This document shows positions 9,221-18,073 of a DNA stretch of 32,121 bases, piece after piece. Position 1 is the first letter of the stretch, and each line of letters starts with the position of its first letter. The notes under the pieces were generated by a model. It saw only the letters and a program-made list of their open reading frames with translations, was not told the origin of the DNA and made no database searches. The position numbers and the translations under genes are program-made. Origin of the DNA: Larix sibirica (lineage: Eukaryota > Streptophyta > Pinopsida > Pinales > Pinaceae); contig NWUY0300029569.1 in NCBI GenBank assembly GCA_004151065.3, positions 1-32,121 of the forward strand. Direction: 5' to 3'.

Positions 9221-10858
9221 ATGGATGAACTTTTAGGTGCTGCTAAAGAACATTTCAACAATGCCTATAGTAATCCTGGGAATCTTTGTTTAATTAATCA
9301 GCTTCGGGTGGATAGACACTATCCATTTATGGTTGAAGATAATTCTGCTGCAGATTTGAGTAACGAAGTCACACTTCAGGAGATTGAGATGATACTGAAA
9401 GGGTTTGCTAAGGACAAAAGTCCTGGCCCAGATGGGTGGACCGTTGAACTTTTTCTAGCATTTTTTTATGTCATGGGGCATGATATTCTGGAAATGGTTG
9501 AATTCTCTCGGGTGGAGGGATATATTTCTAATATCCTAAACTCCACCTTCATCACATTAATTCCCAAAGTTGGTAAGCCAAACACTTTTGGTGATTTCAG
9601 GCCTATAGCACTATGTAACTTGGCTTATAAAATAATTTCAAAGATTATTGTTGTCAGGCTCAAACCAATTTTGTCTCAGCATATTTCAGGGAAACAATTT
9701 GGGTTTCTTCAAGACAGACAGATATTGGATGCCATTGGCATCACTCAGGAGGTTATACATACAGTGAAAGCAAGGAAGAAGGTTGCATTAATGTTGAAGA
9801 TTGATTTACAAAAGGCATATGACAGGATTGATTGGGATTTTCTACGTTTAATCCTTATACAAATTGGTATTCCCCCTTTGGTTCAACGCTGGATTATGGC
9901 ATGTGTTACATCTACTCACATATCAGTTTTGGTTAATGGGGCACCCTCGGATTTTTTCAAAATTTCTAGAGGTGTGAGGCAAGGTTGTCCTTTGTCACCA
10001 CTAATTTTCCTTCTGATTATTGAAGGTATTAGCAGGTTGATTAGGGATGCAAAACCATCTGGGACTATCAACGGTATTACTTTCTCTGAAGGGTTGTCAC
10101 ATACACATTCCCTATTTGTTGATGATGTGCTATTAGCCGGATTGGAATCGGAAGTTGAATGGAAACAATATAGTTATCTCATCATTGATTTTTGTAATGC
10201 TTCTGGTATGTTAGTCAATCGAAGGAAATCCAACATACACCATTATGGGATTGATGAACACAAACTAGTTTTATTCAAAAGATTATTGCCTTATCAGTTC
10301 TGCCAGTTGGAGTATAGTTTTAAATACCTTGGCTATTTCCTTAAGACTTTCAATTATAGGAGGAATGACTGGTTGTGGCTTGTTGAGAAGGTTGAAAAAA
10401 ATATCAACCATTGGAATTATAGGCTTCTGTCGGTTGGTGGGAGGCTTACACTTATCAAATCTGTACTTACATGTATCCCTGTTTATTGGTTTTCACTACT
10501 GCAGATTCCCTGCTCTATCATTAACTGTATCATAAATTTATTTTTCAACTTTCTTTGGTCTGGTGGGCTGTCAAATAGTACTCTGGTTATGGCTCGGTGG
10601 GAACAAATTGCTCGACCTGAAAGTGGGGGAGGTTGGGGCATAAGGAACCTGTCATTATTCAATTGTGCTCTCAGGATGAAAAGCTTATGGAGATGGCTTT
10701 TGGGCCCTACCCAGTGGACTAAGATGCTCATGGTAAAATATATCAAGATGGATGTGTTTAATTGGATTCGATATCCATTTAAAAAAATCAAGGGTGCATC
10801 ACCGATTTGGGCTGGGTTTATCAAAGTATATAATATGTTGGAAAATGACCTATCCTAA
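9221..10858 (+). CDS. LINE-B ORF2 reverse transcriptase domain, open 545-codon frame
   Basis: This domain copies the element RNA into DNA at the nicked target. One uninterrupted frame holds the LINE RT fingers motif SPGPDGW (about residues 66-72), FITLIPKVGKP and FRPIALCNLAYKIISK, motif A KIDLQKAYDRIDW (catalytic D195), motif B RGVRQGCPLSP (250-260) and the catalytic FVDDVLL (D301, D302; the more usual form is FADD). The C-terminal part has GGRLTLIKSVLTCIPVYW and GGGWGIRNLSLFN, typical of plant LINE RTs. It is not a free-standing gene: the same frame continues upstream across stops to the endonuclease linker, and a TAA at 10856-10858 then separates it from the zinc-binding and RNase H part. 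All catalytic residues that I can check are present. Confidence 0.9.
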   Translation: MDELLGAAKEHFNNAYSNPGNLCLINQLRVDRHYPFMVEDNSAADLSNEVTLQEIEMILKGFAKDKSPGPDGWTVELFLAFFYVMGHDILEMVEFSRVEGYISNILNSTFITLIPKVGKPNTFGDFRPIALCNLAYKIISKIIVVRLKPILSQHISGKQFGFLQDRQILDAIGITQEVIHTVKARKKVALMLKIDLQKAYDRIDWDFLRLILIQIGIPPLVQRWIMACVTSTHISVLVNGAPSDFFKISRGVRQGCPLSPLIFLLIIEGISRLIRDAKPSGTINGITFSEGLSHTHSLFVDDVLLAGLESEVEWKQYSYLIIDFCNASGMLVNRRKSNIHHYGIDEHKLVLFKRLLPYQFCQLEYSFKYLGYFLKTFNYRRNDWLWLVEKVEKNINHWNYRLLSVGGRLTLIKSVLTCIPVYWFSLLQIPCSIINCIINLFFNFLWSGGLSNSTLVMARWEQIARPESGGGWGIRNLSLFNCALRMKSLWRWLLGPTQWTKMLMVKYIKMDVFNWIRYPFKKIKGASPIWAGFIKVYNMLENDLS

Positions 10859-10861
10859 AAG

Positions 10862-12171
10862 GTAGGAAATGGCAAAAAATATTGGTAGGGATTGACCCAA
10901 TTATAGGCATGGACGAAGATTACATTCTTTCAGATGAAATCATCAATACTCTGCATCGCTTTGATTATGCCACACTCAGTAAGATCAAGAGAATGAATTA
11001 TAGATCTTCTCAAACATACTGGATTTCTGCTATGGAATTGCGACTGGATGGGAATGAGGCTATTGAATGGAAACATTACATTGACAAACTCAACTCTGTG
11101 GGCTGCAGACTTACATATGAGAATGGCATCATCATTTGGGCAAAAAATAATGCTACAGGCAAATTTATTGCAAAATTGGCATACAAAGCAATTGTCACCC
11201 ACTATGGTATGTATCCTACAAATTGGTGGTATAAGGCTATTTGGAAATGGAAAATTCTAGTGAAGGTACAGTGCTTTATGTGGCACGCCTTACAGGGCAA
11301 TTTGAAGACTTGGGAAAATCTTGTTAAGAGAGAATGGGTTGGCCCAAGTATTTGCTATATTTGCAAGAATAACATTGAATCCACTTAGCATATATTGGTG
11401 GGTTGTGGATTTACAAGAACTCTGTGGCATCTGGTCATTACGCACCTACAAATGGGACAGATTTGGGAATTGGATATTTTTGTGACTAATGTTTATAACC
11501 GGAAGAAGTATTGCAGGAGCTTGCCACATCTCCCAGCTTTGGTCTCCTGGCATATTTGGTGGGTAAGGAACATGGCACTATTTGAAGATAGAGTCCCCAA
11601 TATTTATTTCTCTTTCAACGGTATATTGGCATTAATTAAAGACTACAACTCTAGTACTGGATAGAAGCTCACTAGACAACTTGGATCTTTCATTATTCCT
11701 TATCACAGACTGGTGGGCTTTTTTTATGGCTCGGCCATTGATGGATCATGTGTTGTTGGGGCTGTACTCTACATCAACAAAGAACACTACTTTAAACTTA
11801 TGATGAATTATGGAAATGGAACCAACACTAAAGCTGAGCTACTTGGGTTATGGTGTATTATTACTGTTGTTGCCATCATGGGACTACAAGTGCTGTCTGT
11901 TTTTGGTGACTCCAGGGTGACAATCAAATGGTCTCTCAAAGAATATAATCTAAATATCATTGCTTTACATCAGTGGTGCTGCAGAGTACGTGAAAAAATA
12001 CAACTTTTCAAAGACATTTCTTTTTAACACATCTACCGGCAACACAACATGACTGCTGATACACTTTCTAAGGAAGCTCATGGAGGAGCAGAAGGTTTTT
12101 TCTATTGGACAGAATTCATGGAGGATCAATGTTGTGAAATGGGCATGGTCAATCTGTTTGAACAATTCTAG
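10862..12171 (+). pseudogene. LINE-B ORF2 C-terminal part, copy A: zinc-binding region and RNase H
   Basis: This follows the RT after a stop and a one-base gain in an A run (10876 area). One frame then runs through RVT zinc-binding-type sequence (VKVQCFMWHALQGNLKTWEN, ICYICKNNIEST) and the RNase H domain that would degrade the RNA template. Stops in this frame are TAG 11386-11388, TAG 11662-11664 and TAA 12025-12027; copy B has CAG, CAG and GAA at these places. RNase H residues: the first Asp is Tyr (GFFYGS, codon 11725-11727; copy B has GFFDGS), the Glu in AELLGLW and the Asp in FGDSRV are present, and the last Asp lies in TADTLSKEA. The frame ends at TAG 12169-12171. Confidence 0.85.
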
Positions 12172-12309
12172 TTGTGATGAACATATATTTACATGGTTTT
12201 TGTAATTTGATGTTTTTGGTTGATCCATCATAGAATATGGGTTAAGTATGCAGATATTTGGCATCTTTTTGAACTTAAGTCTGGATAAGATTTATGTTAT
12301 TGTACTATT
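12172..12309 (+). other. LINE-B 3' UTR, copy A, truncated before poly(A)
   Basis: Matches 13531-13676 of copy B and ends abruptly at the N of position 12310, lacking the terminal ~55 bases and the A tail. Confidence 0.7.
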
Positions 12310-12310
12310 N
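12310..12310. other. Ambiguous base N at the junction of copies A and B
   Basis: One of two N bases in the window. It lies exactly where copy A ends and copy B begins, so it may mark an assembly join rather than one unread base. Confidence 0.9.
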
Positions 12311-13530
12311 AGGTAATGGCAAAAATATTTTAGTTGGGATTGACCCAATTATGGGTATGGAGGAAGATTACATCCTTTCAGATGAAATTATCAAAACTCT
12401 GCATCACTTTGATTATGCCACACTCAGTAAGATCAAGAGAGTGAATCATAGATCTTCACAAACATATTGGATCTCTACTATGGAACTGGGACTGGATGGG
12501 AATGAGGCAAATGAATGGAAACATTACATTGACAAACTCAACTCTATAGGATGAAGACTTTCATCTAAGAATGACATTATCATTTGGGAAAAAAATAATG
12601 CTACAGGCAAAGTTACTGCAAAATTGGCATACAAAGCAATNTATGTGGCATGCCTTACAGGGCAGTTTGAATACTTGGGAAAATATGGCTAAAAGGGGTT
12701 GGGCTGTCCCTAGTATGTGTTATCTATGCAAGAATAATATTGAAACCACTCAGCATATATTGGTGGATTGTGGTTTCACAAGAACTCTGTGGCATCTGGT
12801 CACAATGCACCTTCAGCTGGGACAGATTTGGGAATTGGATAATTTTGTGACTAATGTTTATAACTGGCAGAAGTATTGTAGGAACTTACCACAACTTCCA
12901 ACACTGATCTCCTGGCATATTTGGTGGGTAAGGAACATGGCAATTTTTGAAGATAGAGCCCTCAATATATACTTCTCTTTCAACAGTATTTTGGCCTTTA
13001 TCAAAGATTACAATCCTAGCGCTGGACAGAAACTTAATAGACAACTTGGTTCTTTCACTATTCATTATCATAGACCGGTGGGATTTTTTGATGGATCGGC
13101 CATTGATGGAGTATGTGTTGTTGGGGGTGTGCTCTATATCAACAAAGAACACTACTTTAAACTTATGATGAATTGTGGAAATGGAACAAACACTAAAGCT
13201 GAGCTACTTGGGTTATGGTGTATTATTATTGTTGTTGCCATCATGGGACTACAGGAGCTGACTGTTTTTGGTGACTCCAAGGTGATGATCAAATGGGATC
13301 TCAAAGAATATAATCTAAATATCATTGCATTACATTAGTGGTGCTGTAGAGTGCGTGAAAAAATACAACTTTTCAAAGACATTTATTTTGAACACATCTA
13401 CCGGCAATACAACAAGAGTGCTGATACACTCTCAAAGGATGCACATGGAGGCGAAGAAGGTTTTTTCTACTGGACAGAATACATGGAGGATCAATGTTGT
13501 GAAATGGGCAGGGTTAATCTGTTTGAATAA
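12311..13530 (+). pseudogene. LINE-B ORF2 C-terminal part, copy B: zinc-binding region and RNase H
   Basis: A diverged second copy of the ORF2 end. It starts GNGKNILVGIDPI, has a TGA at 12552-12554, and loses 28 codons at the N of 12641 (the segment that in copy A holds the start of the zinc-binding region). From there the frame is open through MCYLCKNNIETTQHILVDC, with Cys-Cys-His-Cys spacing typical of the plant RVT zinc-binding domain, and the RNase H domain: GFFDGSAIDG (first Asp kept), AELLGLW, FGDSKV, and after a TAG (13336-13338) YFEHIYRQYNKSADTLSKDA with the final Asp. Its RNase H catalytic set is complete except for that nonsense codon, which is CAG in copy A. The frame ends at TAA 13528-13530. 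Confidence 0.85.
12641..12641. other. Ambiguous base N replacing 84 bases of copy A
   Basis: Copy A has 84 bases (11193-11276) between acaaagcaat and tatgtggca. Copy B has a single N. The N therefore hides a deletion or an unfilled assembly gap. Confidence 0.85.
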
Positions 13531-13730
13531 TACTAGTTGTGATGAACATATATTTATATGTTTTGTGTATTTTGATATTTTTGGGAGGTCCACCATAGAA
13601 TATGAGTATAGTATGCAGATATCTGGCATCTTTTTTGAACTTAAGTCTAGACAAGATTTATGTTATTGTACTATTTGATTCATTTTTAATGAATACCAGT
13701 AGTACAACTTTTTTCCACTGAAAAAAAAAA
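13531..13730 (+). other. LINE-B 3' UTR and poly(A) tail
   Basis: About 190 bases after the ORF2 stop, ending ttttccactg and then ten A residues (13721-13730). The A tail is followed directly by the right target-site duplication, as expected for target-primed insertion. Confidence 0.85.
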
Positions 13731-13745
13731 CAAAGGCAAGCAATT
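13729..13745 (+). repeat. Right target-site duplication of LINE-B
   Basis: Exact copy of 5685-5701. The leading aa overlaps the poly(A) tail. Confidence 0.93.
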
Positions 13746-14273
13746 AGTTAAAGAGAAGACAAACTAAAACACACCCTTTAATTAAGGAGAATAAAATAAG
13801 AAAATCAATTAAAGGAATATTAAGAGTCAAGTGCACACACACACATGTAGGAAAAGAAGACTCAAGTGCACACACGCATGAACATGTAACAGAAACCTAA
13901 GAAACTCTATAAAAAAAGGCAAGGAGATGAATGAGGATCAGCTTTTGGATCTTGGATATTTTATATTTTTCCTCCTAGCAATGTTTGAGGATTGTTATAG
14001 TGACTGTTGGAGAATTTGGTCCTTGGAAGTGGTTAAGGTTGGGAGACCTAAAAGCATAATGCTCCAGTTCCAATCGTGTTGATATTTTTCTTCTTCCATA
14101 CAACCATGTTGCAGCTCGGGGGTCCCTAGGGAAGAAGAGTACCCATAGGGAGCAGGCAAGGTGGTCAACCGATGGACACAACTATTGGAAATTCATTAGA
14201 TGCTACATCGAGACGTGCGGAAAGCTGACGAGGGCTATAATGTTTTGCGATGACCTATAACGCAAGAACCAAG
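13746..14273. other. Non-coding interval with a short direct repeat
   Basis: Host flank to the right of LINE-B. tcaagtgcacacac occurs at 13827-13840 and again at 13862-13875, the first running into a short CA tract. No coding sequence or RNA gene is seen; the open frame at 13975-14181 (minus) has no recognisable motif. Confidence 0.5.
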
Positions 14274-14876
14274 TTAAGCTTTTGTTGCAATTCCATCTTC
14301 ATTAAAAAATTTAATGTTGTTCAAAAAATTATTGAAAATATTTTTGTATTTATGTTGAATGGGTTCTGGGTTGATATGTTGTAGAGGGGAAACCCATGGG
14401 GTGTCCCTACACAAGAGGTTCAAGCTTGTTCCCCCAAGAAAGAAAGCATAAGTGCTCACAACAAATAGAGTCTTCCCCATAGTAAACAAATGAACCAAAA
14501 TAAAAACAGATAGGCTATGCAAGCCCATTCCTCCAACAAATAATACACCAATACTCATAATAAGCAAAGCATTTCCACTAGAGAACAAATGTACCAAAAC
14601 AAAAATAGCACAAAAGAATCCAAACTATTTACACGTGTATCCAACACATATGAGACCGGATCCTCCAACAAGTATAATGCTTAATTTATCATCAAGCAAC
14701 AGAGTCCTCACTAAGTATCCATAATCATTCACATTCCGCCCTCTATCAAGATAGGGGCCATTTAGGAGAGACTCAAACACATCATTTTGCATAGGAATCA
14801 TGGAATTGAATAAAGCACTAACCACCCCTATACACATTATCCCACCCATGAATTGCATTACCATTAAACCAAGCAT
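14274..14876 (-). repeat. Diverged ~99-bp repeat array with hydrophobic reading frame
   Basis: Three related units are visible on the plus strand, beginning aagcttgttcccccaag (14422), aagcccattcctccaac (14521) and gagaccggatcctccaac (14652). The first two are 99 bases apart; the third is 131 bases on, with extra sequence between. Read on the minus strand, one frame from 14876 to 14274 has a single TAG (14625-14627) and translates the units as hydrophobic repeats of about 33 residues: VHLFSSGNALLIMSIGVLFV followed by GGMGLHSL, and VHLFTMGKTLFVVSTYAFFL followed by GGTSLNLL. The open frame may simply follow from the 99-base (multiple of three) repeat length. I assign no function. It lies just downstream of the RNase H fragment on the same strand, so it may be that element's 3' UTR. 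Confidence 0.5.
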
Positions 14877-15109
14877 AAATTCAACCTCAAGCTAGTCTTG
14901 TATGCAAGTGTATGGATTAATTAGAGGCACAAGGGAGAGATATTTGAACTCCCTCGTATTTCACCCATGGACAGATATTAATCACCCTCCAAAACCCACC
15001 ATGCGCTTGGATATAGTGAAGGAATTTCCAAAAATTGCTTTGAGTGCAAGTTAATAACATGATGAATGATAAACTAAGGTAACCAAAACATCTATGGTGT
15101 CCCCCCATT
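14877..15109. other. Interval between repeat array and RNase H fragment
   Basis: Lies downstream of the RNase H remnant on the minus strand. Minus-strand frames here (for example 15108-14917, with GYLSLSFIMLLTCTQ) have no motif I recognise. It is probably 3' sequence of the same dead element. Confidence 0.35.
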
Positions 15110-15458
15110 TTTTACCAAGGCTCCTTTGTCCATGTAAGTCACCTAATTTTCCATGGAATTAGCATTAAAGTTGTTTACTCTTCTAATATGAAGGAAATGA
15201 ATTGATTCAAAGGAGGTTGTAAATTATTTACAACATTCTATATAAGATCATCACTTCATGCTCACTTTCCTTTCTTGTAAGTCCAATAACTAGAGAGGAG
15301 TCTCCAAATATTAAGAGTAACTTCATTTTATGAGACCAAAGAATAGTGATCCCAGGGTACAAAGCATGGATATTTGCTTGGTTTTTGGTTGTTACCCCAA
15401 GGCCCCAAGTGAAGCTTAATTCTTGTTTTCCATCAAGTACATAAAGGATCTCACACAT
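15110..15458 (-). pseudogene. Orphan RNase H fragment (plant retroelement type)
   Basis: On the minus strand, 15458-15228 reads LDGKQELSFTWGLGVTTKNQ, then ANIHALYPG and LLLIFGDSSLVIGLTRKESE. This is the core of a plant-type RNase H domain (RVT_3-like) as found at the end of plant LINE ORF2 and in some gypsy elements. The GDS aspartate is present, but the expected glutamate of the NQAE motif is replaced (NQAN). Further on, in another frame (about 15200-15120), HIRRVNNFNANSMEN resembles the terminal H..N..AD..AN motif with Asp changed to Asn. The first catalytic Asp and the reverse transcriptase are not found upstream, so it is a truncated relic. Whether the parent was a LINE or a gypsy element cannot be decided. 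Confidence 0.65.
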
Positions 15459-15486
15459 ACCACCCCAATAATAGAAATTATTATAT

Positions 15487-15488
<2 letters not shown>

Positions 15489-15521
<33 letters not shown>
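15489..15521. repeat. (AAT)n microsatellite
   Basis: About eleven uninterrupted AAT/ATA/TAA units. Confidence 0.95.
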
Positions 15522-15754
15522 GGAATTTTCACTTAGTGTTTTTTGTGTAAAAAACTAAAGGAGGGTAAGGGAAATTCATGAAGTCCCCCATTCCTTTGGT
15601 TTTTAACTTAGTTATGTTTTTTTAAACATAATAACATACAATAAACCACACATAATATATAATAATAATTATTTCTTTCCCATGAAATACATGTCCCAAG
15701 GAAATGAGATTTTGCAAAAGCTCAACCACCCAAGCTAGACCCAATTGACATATA

Positions 15755-15774
15755 ATAATAATAATTATTATTAT
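15755..15774. repeat. AT-only 20-bp palindrome
   Basis: An AAT run turns into an ATT run around a central AATT, giving a perfect 20-base inverted repeat without spacer. It probably arose by slippage in triplet repeats. Confidence 0.8.
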
Positions 15775-15807
15775 AGTCATATTGGTAATAATACAACTCA
15801 TAAATAA

Positions 15808-15850
15808 GATGATGATGATGATGATATATATAATGATGATGATGATGATT
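15808..15850. repeat. (GAT)n microsatellite, interrupted
   Basis: Two GAT/ATG runs of five to six units separated by atatatataa. Confidence 0.9.
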
Positions 15851-15864
15851 ATAATATTAGTATA

Positions 15865-15904
15865 TTAATTTTTAATAGTAACTATTAATAATATTAAAAA
15901 TTAA
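15865..15904. repeat. AT-rich hairpin
   Basis: ttaatttttaat (15865-15876) is the reverse complement of attaaaaattaa (15893-15904). Between them aatag and ctatt can pair as an inner stem. It could be a remnant of a small inverted-repeat element or simple AT-rich sequence. Confidence 0.6.
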
Positions 15905-16114
15905 CATAATCATAATTAATAGTTATAATAAGTGATATCATAGAATTATTTAGGTTACAGATATTTTCCTCTTCAAATTTGTTAATAAAATAATAAGTTA
16001 AAGAATTTGAATTAGTTTGGTTGAAAATGATGGAAAACATCGAGAGGCCTAGAAAATGTATGAGGGATTGATAACTTGGAAAGGCAGATCTAGGTCATCT
16101 CCAGTTTAACCATC

Positions 16115-18073
16115 ATGGAAGATGAGGCTCAATTAGTTGATTATTCGGAGGATATTATTCCGGAGAAACAAACTAATGTTTTCTCTCCACCAAGCATCAC
16201 CTATTTGGTGTACCATTTTTCTAGGTTGTTGAGAGGGGATGAGGTTACCACACCATCTACAAGTCACCAGATCAGTGGTGGACCTTCAATTTCATTAATT
16301 TCATGCACGAATTCATCGGTATTCTGGTAATGTCAAGGGATCGATTCTATCATGGGATAGTGTCGGAATGTCCCTTTTCCTTCCACATTGGTTGGGGTAT
16401 TTTCAAGGCCTGATCTTCCCTTACTTTGACCTTTCCGCTCAGCTTGAGAAGTGAGCTTCTTGTTCTCGCAAGGAACCTATTTGAGGATCATTTTGCGGGT
16501 GATTTTTCCAAGGAATACAAGGATAATATTGTCTATGATTTGGATGTGGGAGGAGTGGGGTTTAGCATCAGAAAGGTATATCGGTCACATTCGGAAGGTG
16601 GTAATTTTGTGCTTATAGGTGATGTTAGAGGCAAGAAGCATCGTTGGGTGGTTAAGAGTTGTAGACATTGGTGTATATTAGATATTAGACCTCTTAGGTA
16701 GAACCCTCACCAGGAAATTCATGGTGCCTCAAGTTGGAGTGGACCTTTTGGTGTCTTGGATGGAAAAACAGTGGATATCTAGCTTAGGTTATACTCCAGT
16801 TGCACATCTGTTGGCCTATGGCTAGCTTGGTTTCATGTTTCAGTCAAAAGCATATGCCTCTTCCGTCCTTAAAGAGATTTGATTCTTGGTTAGCACTTAC
16901 CTATCCATACAAACTTGGAATCCTAATTTTTATGATAAAGAGGAGCATATGGATGGTATGTCGACCTAAGTGAAGTTGACGTGACTTCCCATAGAGTTCT
17001 AGACTTTACAAGCTATGATGATGATTGGACATCAAATTGGGAGGACTATTATGGTGGATGACAACTTTCTTTCTATGAGCTACAGAATTATTGCAAGGAT
17101 ATTGGTTGATGTGGATATTAGTAAGGGACTATTTGAATTCATTGAGCTCATCTTTAAAGACAGCAAGTATACGTGGGTACTAGACTATTTCAATGTTCCT
17201 TTCTGTTGTTCATGATGCCATCACTATCGTCATGTTTAGAAGGATTGTTTAAATCCATTTATTAAGAAGATCTGGATAAAGAAAGTAGTGGAGCACCCTT
17301 CAAGTGTTGAAACTTCGGCTATTGGTGATCTAGTTTAGAAGGAGGGAGAGGGGAATATTCCTATAAATTTTGGTTAGTCCATCAATCAACATTTTGTCAT
17401 AAAGGTGTCAACCTGGTAAGATATTAATGATTGGAAACTTGTCAATATCCTTGATAGTGGGCTCATGGGATATTCTTGGACAAGAAGAGGAAGTTGCAGT
17501 TGTGGTTCAAATGATTCCAGATAGGTCTACCTCTTCATGGTCCCAAAATGGATCGAATTCAACATCATTAACATCAAAAGACCTCTCATCTAAGTTAATT
17601 ACTTCTCTTACTACTTGTGAAATTGATGCATAGATAAGGAATGGGATGGATCGCTTTGTCTCTAATTCAAAGCATACTCTGAAAAGAGATAGAAGTAGAC
17701 CCTCGAAAGGGTCAAAAGAATCCCATGAAATCCATATCTTAGGGGACCAAATTGTGAACCTATCCGATTAATCTAAGCCTTCCAAGTTTGATAAATGTTT
17801 TCTGAATGATGGCCAGGGTCTAAGTTCTCCTGATACTTAGAAATGTGTGGGGGGCATTACCTCATGCACTCCAAGAAGGGTTCCCTTTTTATGAAGCATT
17901 TGTGGGGGTATGGCGGCCGATTCATTAAAAGAGGGTTCATATCCTTCTATTGGTTGAAAGTATTCTATTAAACTTTCCCAAGAATGCGTTGTGAATGAAT
18001 TTAACCAGGTTAAATAGAAACTTAGCACATGGGTCCTTAGAGTGGGACATATGCCATCAAAGGTTTCCCATGA
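16115..18073 (+). pseudogene. LINE-C ORF1: DUF4283-type plus CCHC remnant
   Basis: Starts at ATG 16115 (MEDEAQLVDYSEDI). A central region from 16721 reads VPQVGVDLLVSWMEKQWISS, then LGFMFQSKAYASSVLKEI and, at 17015-17215, MMMIGHQIGRTIMVDDNFLS, then YRIIARILVDVDISKGLFE, matching the layout of the ORF1 domain in the other LINEs. It is followed by a knuckle with Cys-Cys-His-Cys spacing at 17207-17248 that contains two in-frame stops (TGA 17213, TAG 17237). The C-terminal part (about 17427-18060) is one frame with several stops and resembles no known domain. The ORF1 end cannot be fixed; a TGA at 18071-18073 overlaps the ORF2 ATG, but the visible ORF1 frame differs from that TGA frame. RNA binding is inferred from the family. 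Confidence 0.65.

Larger units (their letters stand above)
10862..12309 (+). repeat. Tandem duplication within LINE-B, copy A
   Basis: Covers the end of ORF2 and most of the 3' UTR. It aligns base for base with 12311-13676 apart from an 84-base block (11193-11276) replaced by one N in copy B. By eye roughly one base in twelve differs. It stops at gttattgtactatt, where copy B continues for about 55 more bases to poly(A). Confidence 0.88.
12311..13676 (+). repeat. Tandem duplication within LINE-B, copy B
   Basis: Second unit of the 3' duplication, matching 10863-12309. Its right end runs continuously into the terminal 3' UTR, the A tail and the right target-site duplication. Confidence 0.88.
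5702..13730 (+). mobile_element. LINE-B: L1-type plant LINE with target-site duplication and poly(A)
   Basis: A complete non-LTR retrotransposon insertion of about 8.0 kb between exact 15-17 bp direct repeats. Order: 5' leader, ORF1 (DUF4283 and zinc knuckle), ORF2 (endonuclease, reverse transcriptase, zinc-binding region, RNase H), 3' UTR and a 10-base A tail (13721-13730). The 3' third is present twice in tandem (10862-12309 and 12311-13676), and two single N bases lie at 12310 and within the second copy at 12641. Without the duplication the element would be about 6.6 kb. ORF1 has about three nonsense codons and a frameshift; ORF2 has two frameshifts and scattered stops, but its reverse transcriptase is open. 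It looks younger than the other elements in the window. Confidence 0.93.

Noticed and set aside
14274-14597. Small membrane protein gene
   Set aside because: The hydrophobic frame coincides with a diverged 99-base DNA repeat that is a multiple of three, so it can stay open by chance; no start context or homology is visible.
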